From Acholoe squamosa (Eukaryota; Annelida; Polychaeta; Phyllodocida; Polynoidae), in NCBI GenBank assembly GCA_949317995.1, contig OX439046.1:58135774-58199773 (forward strand): a stretch of DNA of 64,000 nt. The letters run 5' to 3'. Positions 13,846-25,599 of the stretch are shown here, piece after piece. Made by a program: the position numbers and the translations under genes. A model generated the notes under the pieces. It worked only from the letters and a program-made list of their open reading frames with translations. It had not been told where the DNA came from and searched no databases. Positions within the stretch are counted from its first letter, which is position 1. Each line of letters starts with the position of its first letter.

Positions 13846-14738
13846 ATCATGTCAATCTGATCATATCAATTTTCATGTGATGTTATTGCAGGTGTTCGTA
13901 GACTCTGACCATGGTCAGACGTGGAGGTTAATTCAAAAGTTCCTGGGATTTCTACCCCTGCGATCTTAGTGTAGGCACATATCATAAGACCTGGAGCTTA
14001 ATTCAAAACATCCTGGGATTGCAACCCCAGCGATCATAGTGTAGGCACATATCATAAGACTGGCCAGTCTACCCTATCCAATGCAGTGGTTGCAGGCCTG
14101 TCAAGAATAGCAAGTCCTGGGATCACTTCACTATTCCTTTTCCAGCGCTAAGATCACTGCAATCTTAGTGAAAGATTGCATAGTGGTTTAACCTGAGTAC
14201 AAGAGCACTTACAGGGAACACTCCTGATCAAAAGAGTGAATAGCCTGCTGCATACATATAGAGGGCAGGGAGGATGTTAGCTGAGTGTCCTTGAGGGCTC
14301 TTAGGGCTACTCATGCGTTAAGTGCACTGTAAGGTAATTCTTCCCTTCTCTCTCTTTGTCCTGGGGGGGGGGGGCACAATGCTTCTAATAGGCAAGCATA
14401 AATCATAAATTCATGGGAACAACCCTTGAATACTGTACGGGGTCAACTGCACCCTGTGCTCTTTTGTTAGCCCATATGGGGATGGGGAACGATGGTATAA
14501 ACACTGTTGTGAAGAAGAGTGGCTCCACAGCTATTTCTTTATTTTGGGACTCTTACCCCTGTGCCCAGTCAGTACTTCTTGGAATAGTGTAGGAGAGCTG
14601 AGGCTAAGATCGATGCGATCTTAGTGCTGGCTAGGAAAAGTGAACGCAGTCTAATCTTAAGATCGCTTAATAGGATAAGGCAGAATAATTCCTAAGATCA
14701 CTGAGGTTGTGATCCCAGGATCTTTTGAATTAACCTCC
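13846..14738. mobile_element. Long-terminal-repeat MITE E1 (TTAATTCAAAA family)
   Basis: The left end carries GGAGGTTAATTCAAAAG followed by a TCCTGGGAT word, and the right end (14,701-14,738) carries the reverse complement ending CTTTTGAATTAACCTCC. The left terminal stretch is duplicated in tandem (13,924-13,990 and 13,991-14,058). The interior is dense in GATCTTAG and CTAAGATC words that pair with one another. It is a non-coding, foldback-capable element of about 0.8 kb. A flanking piece (13,846-13,905) also occurs at 20,130-20,195. Confidence 0.7.
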
Positions 14739-15490
14739 AGGCCAGTCTGCCCTATCTAATGCAGTGGTTGCAGGCTAGTCAGGCACAGCAAGTCCTGAGA
14801 TCACTTCACTATTCCTTTTCCAGTGCTAAGATCACTGCAATCTTAGTGAAATAAATGCATAGTGGTTTTACCTGAGTACAAGAGCACTCACAGGGAACAC
14901 TCCTGCTCCCAAGAGTGAATGCCCCTCCTGTATAGGACTCTATATGGAGGCCTTGTGGAGCTGCCATTTTGAATTTCACTGGTTGAGGTTAAACCCACTG
15001 ATAACACATACCATGATGGGTACCTTGTCCCTGGTTAACACCCACTTCCAGGGACATGCTGGTTCCATCTTATCAGTTCTTATCAGTGTGTGTCGCTGGA
15101 ACCAGCTCCAGACCAGCTAGTGGCCAAAACATATAGAAGGGAGGGAGGATGTTTGTTGAGAGTCCTTGAGTTCACTTGAATACTGTTTGAGGTCAACTGC
15201 ACCCTATACACTATAAGTGGCTCATATAGGGGGGGGGGAAGCTTGTGTAGTCACCCTTGTGAGAAGGAGTTTTTTCACTGCTATTCTTTCAGTATGGGCC
15301 TCTTGTCCCTGTGCACAGTCTGTTCTACTTGGAATGGTGTAAGAGGGCTGAGACTAAGATCACTGTGATCTTAGTGCTGGCTGTGAAAAGGCCAGACAGT
15401 CTAAACCTTAAGATCGCTTAATTGGATAAGGCAGAATAATTCCTAAGATCGCTGAGGTAGCAATCCCAGGACCTTTTGAATTAACCCCCA
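14739..15490. mobile_element. MITE E2, tandem partner of E1
   Basis: It repeats the E1 body in the same order (GCCAGTCTRCCCTAT, CAGTGGTTGCAGGC, CACTTCACTATTCC, then GATCTTAG clusters) and ends at the same type of terminus, CTTTTGAATTAACCCCC. E1 and E2 share the terminus between them, so they form a chain rather than two independent insertions. Confidence 0.65.
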
Positions 15491-16290
15491 GGGCCATTTC
15501 CTGAGCTACAATGAGAGCATTCGACTTCAAACTGCGTATAATCTGAATAACTATGTCCCAGTTGCACTAAACCGAGATCACTAGTTCAAAGTTAATTAAT
15601 TAGATATTTGAAAGTTACATTATGAATTAACCCTCAGACAGGATATCGACCCCTCTGACAGTACTGACCAGCTGCCTACATTCCCAGGGTAATGCGTTCA
15701 AATCTAACAAGGCCTTTTAGGGCATGTAAACATTGATCTACTAAAATATTGGCTGTTCAATATCTACTTTTACAATGAATCTGTCAAGACTAACACGATG
15801 GCCCTTTTATATGGGAAACCAGCTAGGTCTCATTTATAGAGGCTATCATGCACCCCTTTCATATAACGCCACAGGTAGCATTAGTCTTTCTCTGTGAGCC
15901 GTTTGACTTTGTTTGACTAAAAACGGACATCCATTGCAAATATGGAGGCCCATACTGGAGTGACAACTTGCTAACATAGCCATGTTCTTCTGTTATGGGA
16001 ATGTATAGACATTGTTTATGTATTCCACATCTGTAAAGGAAACATGTTTCTATAGATAGGTTTCCAGGCTTCAAAACTCCCAACTTTATCATGGTTTATA
16101 GGCATTATGAGTTGGTACCAGTGAAAGATATTTTAATTCTACCAGATTCTATTCTTTAGAGGGTTATACTATTATAGCTTCGCTTGTGAGGTTGCCGTGG
16201 CAGAGTGCTGTCATTGCACAGTCAGCCCTTTGTAGTGCTAACCTAATGAGGTGAGCAAGCTACATGGGGTCTGTCTTAATAAGGGTATAA

Positions 16291-16360
16291 TACATGACTA
16301 GGCTTCCACTAGGTCCTTTATCTAAGGGATAAAAGGACCAAGTGGAAGCCTAGTCATGTA
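16291..16360. repeat. 70-bp near-perfect palindrome
   Basis: The arms of about 33 bp (left beginning TACATGACTAGGCTTCCACT, right its reverse complement) have only about two mismatches around a centre containing TAAGGG. This would form a long stable cruciform or hairpin. It lies at the left edge of the CpG-rich block. Confidence 0.85.
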
Positions 16361-16933
16361 CTATGAGGTTTATACCATGGTTTCAGCCATTAAATTAATT
16401 ATTTTACCTTATAAAGCCATGAAATGCATTGATTTTTGTTGCGAGTCAACACGATCCGGTCCTCCGCCATTTTGGATTTCTTGTTGATGTTCTGCCAAGT
16501 CATCAGTACACAAGCACAAATATAATCCATTTACACTGTAAATGCAGCAAACATTGGGCTTTCAACAAAAGAGGTGGCAATATCCATATATATTTAAGTC
16601 CATGTCTTGTCAAATCCATGATGGGATATGTTATTCTTCTCAATTTAGCCATTTTCCGTCAACGACAGAGCTCCGATTCAAATCAAAACACTGCATCTTC
16701 CCCGGTGAGTGGACCAGACTACGTGGACGCAAAATCGTATGTCGACGTGTGTCCGAGGGACATTTTCATAGTAGAACCACTGGCAAGCAGTGCGCGCGAC
16801 AGCCAGAATACCCTTAGAGCATATGCCATTTTATACCACTATTCTGGCACTTCCGGTGGTTTTATATGCGATATATACGTGGTATATACTGCATATACCA
16901 CCCTTGTGCGTTTTTAGAATTTTTGGTATATAC

Positions 16934-17272
16934 GTCTTCAAAATAAAACATACATATCCTTAGATAGTCTAGATGATCCCTCCATACGCGTTATGTCCAA
17001 TATATTCAAAATAAAGGAGAATCCATTGATTTTCCCAATGTACGCGAGTCGCGGTCCGGCCATTCCCACCCGCCTCCTTGTCTGGCGAAAGTGTGTCAGT
17101 GGCCCGGATGTAGATATAGGTCATCCGCTCGCTGTAAGAGGAAGACGCCGAAAATTTCGGACCGTGTTGGAAAATCAATGGATTCTTATTTATTTTGAAT
17201 ATATCGGACATATCAAGCATGGAGTACTCATCTAGGATGTCTAAGGATATGTATGTTTTAATTTGAAAACTT
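16934..17272. mobile_element. Foldback element with ~105-bp arms
   Basis: The left arm (16,934-17,037) and the reverse complement of the right arm (17,166-17,272) share AACATACATATCCTTAGA, ATATATTCAAAATAAA-like and GAATCCATTGATTTTCC words in order. The ~130-bp GC-rich centre is unrelated. The two overlapping frames across it mirror each other because of the inverted repeat and are not genes. Confidence 0.75.
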
Positions 17273-18760
17273 GTCATGGTTGGATTCAATACGAAATGTG
17301 GGTGTAAACACGGCGGTACCTCTCCCGCCATCATCTATTAGCTTAGTAACAACTTGTATCAAAATTTTCCACGGTGCCTTAGCGCGTGCTAACTACATGG
17401 CTTTATCAGGGTTGGGCACAGGAAATCAGTGCCGAAACATGATAGCCATGGCACATATATAACAGTGAATAGGATGCCTCATCCACCAAAAGGGCTGGGG
17501 TATAGACCGGCTGGGTGGATGTGAATAATAGCATTTGAAGTAGCCTGCACAGTCCAGATTTAGTACTGTTGATTACTATCTAAGACCATAGTATTTCTGT
17601 TGTTGACATTAACATTGTTCTCAAGGATGATGTAGTACTGGTAGCACCTTTAGATTTAACCAAATATATAGGGTGCCACTGCTGAAGCCATATCTCGGGT
17701 TATTATGATCACACCAAGCCCATACAGACTTGAAGGACCCAGAATGCTAAGAAATGACGTCACGAGCTAATACTTAGTAACCTTGTTACTGTTTTAAGTC
17801 ATTCATCAATTTTGCACTTATGGATATGCAAAGCCTGTTTTAGAACTGGTTATCAGCATTACTCTTTAGGTGTGCTCTCGGTTGACTTAAGGCCCACTCT
17901 GTACTTCATCTTTTAACCTAGGGTAGATTGTAACAAGGTCTTAATGCTGTGGCGCCTTCTATAGGTGGCCATCTGTCCTTTTCAGAAGGACCCAGTAAGG
18001 TACCAAACAAAGTTGTCTTAGACAGTATAACCCAATGTGAGTGAAAGATTGTTCTCGTTGATGAGCTGATGGATTCAGGTCTTGAGTAAGACACAGCTCT
18101 GATTAATTATAACATAATTATCTCGATATTTAAACACCTCATATTCATAGTACTGAACCCCTTAATTCTCCCCATCCAATGATCAACTGGAACTTAACTT
18201 TCCTTCTGATTGTGACAATGATTTGGAAAATATGTCTGATAGATATAGGAGACAAGTCATCTCCCTAGTTCTCACCCATAGTAGCAATGCAACATTTCCA
18301 ACACTTCGTGAAATATTCTGCTAATCTTAAAATCAGAAAAAATGTTGAAAGCAGAAAGTAAGCTCTAAATTCTTATTCTTAGTGAGACAGGTGGCTATGG
18401 ACAAAAGGTGCAAGACACGTATTGTCCTCAGACATTGTTCCTCACACTGCTATCCATCATCATAATGGTGTGCTGACAGTTGAAGAATGGTGAATGCTTA
18501 TGGAGAGAGCATGGATGGCTGCAACATGTGGCATTTGTAAAGGTGGTTCATAAGCTGGTTTGAATGATAATGGTGACCAAGAGGATTGCCTGGTGACCAA
18601 ATTACACACTCAGCTCTCCCTGAAGAAAATACCACTCTTTTGATGTCACCTCTTCAAATGATGTAGCACATACCATCGCATTAGTACAACAATGTTGTAA
18701 CAGCATCTGGGTCAACAATGTATAGCAGGTATAGCAGACATGACACCATCCATCTCCTAA

Positions 18761-20044
18761 TTTGCCGTACAAAGGTTGAAAACCTGACGCAGTGTCTTTG
18801 ATTGCATTGCTGGAACAAGCGACACGTGTGATTTGTATTGAGGCATGTACATTTGATCACCTGGATGGCACCAACCTTCTAACGCTACATTACCTAATTC
18901 CTCGCTATAGCGAGGTTGAGATTTGCCTACTTATAAAGTGCACAGCAACATGTAGACTATTCTTTTGCTTTGGTACTTGCATACACACCATGATCTAAAT
19001 CCTCTCTAATATACAGAGGAATATGTGATAATAATTATCTTCTTGATATGAAGTTGGTATGGCTCAACAGCTAAGCAAACACTTACAATGCTGATAACAA
19101 AGTCATGCTAAACTGGATGGCTCGGGCAAGCACAGCTGGCCAAGGTCAGTTAACACAGAAAAATAGAATGATTGAAACAAGAATATGGCAAAATCCTCAA
19201 GTGCAGTATGTCCAGACAACTAAATACATTAAATGATGCACCATTGACAGTAAATATACATATTGTGTACTAAGGAATTTATCACTGACTTTGATAAACT
19301 AAAGGAATAGGATAAGTTGATATTTAGTTTTAGTTTTATCTTCTTCTTAATCTTTAAAAAAATCCACCAAAACCTTTTTTTCTTCATCGACTTAAAACCC
19401 AGAATTTGTGAGTCTCACTGCAACATTTGACTTCCTAAATCTGGTTGGACATAAATGAAACTTACAAAAGTACGGTTTCTATTTGCTAATGCTCCTTTCC
19501 CTGAATATTACAATGATAAATACCCTGTTTCATGGTTTTCAAAGCTCTTCCGACATTATGGAGGGCATTCTGTAATATTTAAACTACCCATCCAGTAATA
19601 ACCACATGCTCCCAGGTTAGGGTTTACTCTGTAGACATTCACCCTAACAAATGTCTCCCGTGCGGGATAGAGTCTTTCCTGGTAAGGGCTGGAGGTAGCT
19701 GAATATCCTCCCATTATCAAAAGTATTGTAGAAGAAGGCAGCAGTGGTGTGGGCAGCTGTTGGCCATGTGCACCATTTGCTGTACTGTATTAGCCGTCAT
19801 TCAACTATGTATAGTACACATTTAAAGGCTGTCACTTGTCTGCCTCTCTATGTTCCAAGGAAATGGGGGATATAACCACTATAATATAGTCACTTTATAG
19901 ATGTTGTCATCTACATTTTATGGGCACACCTTTGTTAGAATAATGGTCTGTTCAAACGTCTGGTACCAATCCCACCAAACAATATACCGTCTTTCTTAGT
20001 ATACTTGATATTTATTTCCATTGTCCCTGTCAGCAAATAACGCC
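18761..20044. other. Spacer between the two duplicated segments, no gene seen
   Basis: AT-rich sequence with no long frame (best 68 codons) and no recognised repeat ends. Alignment with C2 is lost here. Confidence 0.45.
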
Positions 20045-20195
20045 AAAATGGAATACATCTAATTGTTATGTTTTTATTTGTGCTTTCAATCAAAATGCAG
20101 TCAGGAAATTGTAGATTTGTTTTGCAACGTCAATCTCATGGCGATCTGATAATATCAATTTTCATGTGACGTTACTGCAGGGATTCATAGACCTG

Positions 20196-20453
20196 CTAGC
20201 CATTTCTCAAACGCTACGATCCTACCCCTCTCCCTCAAACTTCAACAACCCCTACGATCCAGTCCAATCGTAGTGATTGACCCTGGGTGATTGCGTATTA
20301 GCTATGATTGCCTATTCAGGGGCATGCCTTTTCCCTCTATATCTGCACCACTCGTAGTGATTGACCCAGTGTAACCTAGAATTGCCTTCCGATCCAGGCC
20401 AGGTTTGTACGATTTGGGAGTGGCTGAAACTTAGCGTCTGACAAATGGCTTCC
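20196..20453. mobile_element. MITE with GCCATTT ends
   Basis: The left end GCCATTTCTCAAACGCTA and the reverse complement of the right end (GCCATTTGTCAGACGCTA) match over about 18 bp with few differences. The interior holds CGTAGTGATTGACCC direct repeats. Non-coding, about 258 bp. Confidence 0.65.
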
Positions 20454-20511
20454 AGGACCATTTCTGAGCTTCACTGAGAGCGTTCGACTTCAAACTGTGT
20501 ATATGAGACCA

Positions 20512-20868
20512 GGAGGTTAATTCAAAACATCCTGGGATTGCAACCTCAGCAATCTTAGGAATTATTCTACCTTATCCTATTAAGCGATCTTAAGATTAGA
20601 CTGCGTTCACATTTCATAGCCAGCACTAAGATCACATCGATCTTAGCCTCAGCCCTCCTAAACTATTCCAAGAAGTACTGACTGGGCACAGTGTTAAGAG
20701 TCCCAAAATAAAGGAATAGCTGTGGAGCCACTGTTCTTCACAACAGTGTTTATACCCTCTTTGCCCATCCCCAAATATTAGATAGGGTAGACCGGCTAGG
20801 TCTTATGATATGTGCCTACACTAAGATTGCTGGGGTTGCGATCCCAGGATGTTTTGAATTAAGCTCCT
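20512..20868. mobile_element. MITE E3, shorter member of the TTAATTCAAAA family
   Basis: It has the same GGAGGTTAATTCAAAA terminus at both ends in inverted orientation, with the E1 interior in reverse. It interrupts an older sequence: the flanks (ACTTCAAACTGTGTATA on the left, AATAACTATGT on the right) are contiguous at 15,520-15,550. The family has therefore moved as a unit. Confidence 0.7.
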
Positions 20869-22210
20869 GAATAACTATGTGACAGTTGCACTAACCCTAG
20901 ATCACTAATTCAAACTCAATTAAATAGATATTTGACCGTTACAGTATGAATTAACCCCCAGCCAGGCTGTAGGCACGAGGCACAAGGCACAATCTTGTGC
21001 CTTATAAAGGCAATTCCCAGTTGGACCATATATGTTACACAATACCTTATGGCACAAATAAAGCCAACCTATTTGTATACATTGTCAGGATGCAAATCTA
21101 ATTTGTTTTAAACAGCTATTTGCGCTCTATATATTTTCTGTGCCTCATTCCATCTATATGCTGTAGATAATATCATGCGAATACCACATTGCCATGTTAT
21201 AAAGCCTTGACAAATAAGGTTATTTTTCAGAGGGGCATTCTTTACATGCTATGACAAGCACACTTCAAATCGCTGTGGGAACCCTCACTCCCATGCCATT
21301 ACAGTCCTACATCTAGTGGTCACTACTGATTTAAAGGGCTCATAGAAATTTATTTTCAATTACTTATTCCTTGTCTTCTTCATGATACCTTACCAATTTT
21401 CTGACTAATGCCGTTAAATAGGTGATTACAAAATTGCTCAGATTGGTTCTTGCTGTTAAGTGTAGGTCAGATTTAAAATTTTGACAGGGCAGAACTTAAA
21501 CAGTGTGAATACGAGACGTGCTGGACAGGATATGGAACCAATGACTTGTGATTCATTTTGGAAATTAATGTCTCCTAATGCAATGCAACTACATAAATTA
21601 AGATGCATGAAATATAAAACGAACAACACACCTTTCTTTCTTTACACCATGAATAACAATATTGATTTCCTTACTAACCTTTCACACCAAGTTTCAATGG
21701 TGTTGTCTTCAAGCCATCCAAAGCTCTTACATTACAATGTAGAGAGCAGACAAAGACTATCCTTATGATAAAAGACACATCACCTGCAGAAAAACTGACC
21801 TATTGGATTTCAACCAGAGGGCCCTGGAGTGCAGTTGTAATCTGTGTCGGGGCTTATTACTCTTATTTTACGTCTATTGTTTGTTCTTTTCTGCCCTATG
21901 GTGCCTCAAGGCAAGCCAGGGCAATAGTTTCCAGAGCATCCTATCCAATATTCAAGATAATACATTCAGGTTAACAGGATTCTAGACCCATAGATGCACA
22001 GGCAGTTAATTGGTATTGATCTTGTGGCTCCTCAAAGCTATGCCATGATTAGCCCATGCTTTACAATAGATACAATGGAAGTGGTGTCTGGCACAGATGA
22101 TTCTGTTAGCATACATTGTTACAATGTTGATCCCATCACTGTATAAAAGTCTATGTAATACATACCTTCTGCCTTTGCATATTTACCAAGGGGTTACCCC
22201 GATACATGTT

Positions 22211-22214
22211 ATGT
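22211..22214. repeat. Gypsy target-site duplication, left
   Basis: ATGT immediately before the left LTR. Repeated at 33,868-33,871 and single at the paralogous empty site in C1. Confidence 0.8.
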
Positions 22215-22468
22215 TGTCATATCTTGATGTGCTAATAATGATACGCATTAAAGGCAAGACCTTGAGTGAGTTGATAATGCAGTTGTATTTATTCCAGCAT
22301 ATTGTATAGGGTCTTAAATGGTTACTAGTGTTTGTGAAGATCTGTATGTGTAACTATGGGGGTGTGTGAGTAAAGTGTACACGTAGTACTATGATATAAA
22401 ATGTATAGCGATAGAAATATGTATAGAGTTATCATGTATATAAAGATAAAAGATTTCTATATATAACA
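22215..22468 (-). repeat. 3' LTR (left) of the gypsy element
   Basis: On the minus strand it starts TGTTATAT and ends GATATGACA, with TG...CA ends. 254 bp. Compared with the right LTR it lacks about 82 bp and the two nested MITEs, which is why it is shorter. Confidence 0.9.
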
Positions 22469-22470
22469 TA

Positions 22471-22482
22471 ACTCCCTCCTCT
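22471..22482 (-). promoter_or_regulatory. Polypurine tract of the gypsy element
   Basis: The minus strand reads AGAGGAGGGAGT just upstream of the 3' LTR, separated from its TG by two bases. It is the expected plus-strand priming site for reverse transcription. Confidence 0.75.
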
Positions 22483-22897
22483 GGAAAATTACTTGAAAAA
22501 TAATTCAACTATGTGACAGTGTATTGCACTACAGGTCACATTTACATAAACATATTATATATTTACACATACCCAAGTATCTAAGGTGACCTAAAAACTG
22601 ACACAACATGTCCTTTTGTAAGTGTTTCCAAAATCAGGTATAGACGTCTGTACATTATGTAAAACTGTGAGTTGAAAGCCAGTTTAGATTTGTTTGTGGG
22701 TAGCTAGTCATTGATAGAAAAAGATCTTTCAAATGAAAAAAGTGGTTTCAACTCTTTTCAATCCAAAATTCTTTTAAAGTTAAGCATAACTTATACATTT
22801 TGTTATATTGGCTTACTATTACAAAGATCCATCTAAGTTTTGCAAATCCTTGTGTGCCTACTGATAACGTCAACATTAAATCTTTTTCTGCATAAAA

Positions 22898-23790
22898 CTA
22901 TTCTGAAAAGGAAGAGGTAGAATTAACACTATAAATCAGTCCCTCAGTGATTATGTGTTTGCCCTCAAAGTCAAACTCAAATGAAAAGTGTGTAGTATTT
23001 AAACTAATGTAATATTCATCGTTGGTAATTTTGGTGAAGTCTGTGTGGGTGTCATTATGACTCATGGTCGGAACTTTGAATTTCCTTATACTGTATAAAA
23101 CAAAATTTGTATGTTCATGTTTGGCGGGGATTCTAATTTGAAAGATGATGTGCTGATCAGACAATAACATGAATTCAGCTATAGAGTTAGAATAATAGTA
23201 TTTGGCTGATTTTACTGTGATTCTCAAGGAGTAGTTCCTATGAAGGATTAAGTCCCAATAAGAAATCAAAGTGATCAATTCATCAATGGAAATCAATGAT
23301 TTTGTGACATATATCCTTCCTTCGGATTTTCAAATGAATGGAATATATCCAATAGATACTTAGCATGTCACTCTGCTTCTAAAATTTTCCATGCACAATT
23401 TTGGACTAACTTATCTGTCTGGAGTGAATGTAACAAAGAGCTTGAGAAATTTTGAAATTTTATCAGATTATCATCTTGCTGGTTGAATAGAGTGATAGAT
23501 TCCTGAATGTGAATTTGGAGATGCTCCCCAAGTTTATGGTGATATCTGGCAAGTCTGGCAATCTCAGAATCTAAAATATTCAAATGATGTCAGAGGACGT
23601 GTCTGTGATGTTGATAAATGTAGTTCTCCCTGATAAGTTTTGTTAAAGGTCAATTTCCATGTTTATCATTTCTAATTTCTCAGCGATACTGCTGGTGAGA
23701 TTTTGAATACAAATGTAGTTAGGTGGCTTCAGTTTCACTCGTGCTGTGATGTTAAAATTTATAAATTTCTCTAGGTTTGGCAAAGAGTTA
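22898..23790 (-). pseudogene. Putative env-like third gene of the gypsy element, broken
   Basis: Downstream of integrase and just before the 3' LTR, the minus strand carries at least three open stretches: about 23,630-23,790, then 71 codons (23,368-23,583), then 132 codons (22,898-23,296), in different frames or parted by stops. What is seen: several N-glycosylation sequons (NIT, NLT, NFS, NYS, NTT, NST), a Leu/Ile/His-rich helical stretch, and an Ile/Leu-rich region with an RIPAKHEHTNFVLYSI word. The position matches env of errantivirus-type gypsy elements, whose product is a baculovirus-F-like fusion glycoprotein, and the composition is compatible. No signal peptide, cleavage site or membrane anchor could be identified. 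The alternative is an unrelated extra frame, and the family call is inference. Confidence 0.4.
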
Positions 23791-23799
23791 GATTAGGGA

Positions 23800-24840
23800 T
23801 AGAATACAACACTGAAGTTGTGCCGGAGCACTGGTTGGTGTACAGATATACTCATCTGTATGAGAGAGACCACAAGACATAGCCAGTCAAAATGAAAAAA
23901 ATACAAGAAAAAATATACAACAATGTAGCGCCTGTATTTGTCCCCCTTGGAAGGCGTGCAATGTGTGAAAATTCAAAATGACATGATGTATTTTCAGCCT
24001 AATGGCAGACAATCAGGGTTCCCTAACCAGATTGCTAACAGAACGCCGTGGGCCATAGTGTACTGCTTGGTTAACACAAGAAACTCAAGAGTAAAAAGGT
24101 CTAGAGTGTGAGCAGCGCATGTGGATGAGTGAGTGTGTGTGTCTAAAGATTTTAGGGTGCTTATGTGGGCCCTGGAGGTGGGGTCAAGCATGTGTGATGG
24201 TGCATGCATGGCGTGATGTCACAGGCATGCGCGATGTAAGCCAATAGGTTCAGTAAAACCAAGTGGGTTATTTGCATAATTTTGGGTTGGGAGGGAGGGT
24301 GTGCACATGCACGCCTCCTCAAGATGAAATTCTGGTGGTCCTTGCTTAGAAATATGAATAAATTACACTTATCACACGCTTTAAAGAGAAATAGAATGGC
24401 TAATGCTGGTTTTATGTCCCAAGTGCATAGGTAGTATTCAGAATTGATTGTGAAAATGTGTGTAATATATGTGACAATAAAAAAAATAATATAATAAAAA
24501 AAAAGTTTGAATAATCTTATTGCGGATTTTTATAAGGTTCTAGCAACTGCACAAGAAAAAAAAATAATGAATAAACATTCATCATTGATCATGAATGTTA
24601 AGTAATATACAATATTATAATCAAAGCGGGTCTATTGTAAATCTGTACATTTGGGGTGTAGCGTCCCCATTAAGGTAAAGGGCGGCGTCAGATCATTACG
24701 CTGCTTGATTGATATTGGGAGTGATTAACTTGTTAAGCATGTAATCCATTTGGACAAAGGTTAATTGCTTACTGAGAGCATCATTCACAGGTGGTGCTGT
24801 GTGAAGTGGCTTCATTGATGGTACAGATTGCTTTACATAA
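23800..24840 (-). other. Unassigned gypsy interior between integrase and env-like region
   Basis: No convincing frame. The words TGTAGCGCCTG (about 23,926) and TGTAGCGTCCC (about 24,658) bracket a region of different character containing GTGTGTGT and a GGGAGGGAGGG run. It may be another nested insertion, but I could not prove ends. Confidence 0.3.
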
Positions 24841-24848
24841 ACTAACTG

Positions 24849-25560
24849 TCATAATGCAAAGGTGTGATGCTTCTTTCCTTTATCGCATCTTACGTTCATC
24901 TTTCTCTGTATAGAATTGAAATTCTTATTTATCTCCTCAACTAAGCTATCCTGTTGCTTTATTATCTTCATCAAATGATCTTGCACAGGCTTTGCTTTAG
25001 AGTCTAATTCAGCAAATAAAATTATGTTTGCTGGTGGTAGTCGCACATTTCTGCCATAAATAAGGAAATATGGACTGTAGCCAAGGCGACATGATGAACT
25101 CACATTTAATCCAAAAATAATGGCACGAATATATTCACACCAATTATCCTGCATTTTATTTGTGAAAGTTCTCAGCGCTTGAACTAATGATTGATTGGTG
25201 CGTTCCACAAGTCCCTGTAGCGAGATTGAATATGGCAGTTGCCCTGTTTTGTGGGATGAATTGGACCGACAGAATCAATCATTAAATGAGCAAATGGCGC
25301 TGGTAATTTATCGTGTAACGTCATGGGCAATGTCAGTGAGTTTTTTACATATTTTGACTTCAGGCACTTATCACATGATTGTGTTTACATGCTTATAAAT
25401 GTCTAGACTCATGGTTGGCTAATAATATCTAGGTTTTATAACGCTGGTGAGCTTTGTGATGCTGACATGTGCACCAGATGGCGCGTCATGTAAATTTGCC
25501 AAAATAATTGGTACTCATTTGAGTTTGTGGGTCAATGTCGTGCTTGCTACTTAATTTACC
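24849..25560 (-). pseudogene. Gypsy integrase, broken
   Basis: Integrase joins the cDNA to target DNA. From upstream to downstream on the minus strand I see a remnant of the zinc-binding N-terminus (HxxPSGAH-like, then CDKCLKSK), the start of the catalytic core with DSVGPI (first catalytic Asp region), then directly the late core GLVERTNQSL and a C-terminal tail (24,849-25,208) with SPYFLIYGRNVRLP. About 100 residues that normally hold the second catalytic Asp are missing between DSVGPI and GLVERTNQ, and there are stops and a frame change. It cannot be functional. Confidence 0.8.
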
Positions 25561-25599
25561 AGTATATCTATTCAACACAACATTTTTTTATGAAAAATG

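Larger units (their letters stand above)
16282..17462. mobile_element. CpG-rich block present only in C1
   Basis: The C2 sequence reads straight from GTCTGTCTTAA to the CATTGAATAGGATG word at about 38,497, whereas C1 has 1.18 kb between the same two anchors. The block is markedly richer in CpG than its surroundings (GCGCGCGAC, CGTATGTCGACG, ACGCGAGTCGCGG), starts with a palindrome and contains a foldback. A TAA triplet borders both sides. It is best read as a younger insertion in C1. A deletion in C2 is the alternative. The 162-codon frame at 16,429-16,917 has no recognised domain. Confidence 0.55.
7690..18760 (+). repeat. Segmental duplication copy C1
   Basis: This segment aligns in order and orientation with 20,045-39,650. 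Clear anchors: 7,805 with 21,005 (GGCAATTCCCAG word); 9,120 with 22,165; 11,565 with 34,576 (GATCAAAGTGGGTCAAAAT); 13,100 with 36,860; 13,430 with 37,200; 16,210 with 38,435; 17,463 with 38,500; 18,385 with 39,295. The copies are diverged by many substitutions and by insertions in either copy. No conserved reading frame survives between the two, so the duplicated DNA is non-coding as far as I can see. The region 9,250-11,480 has no obvious partner in C2. Confidence 0.85.

Noticed and set aside
16429..16917. 162-codon plus-strand frame in the CpG-rich block
   Set aside because: No recognisable domain, an overlapping second frame, and the host block looks like a mobile insertion. Kept only as part of the block.
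22898..23296. A host gene downstream of integrase
   Set aside because: It lies inside the LTR-bounded element, on the element's strand. A retroelement gene is the simpler reading.
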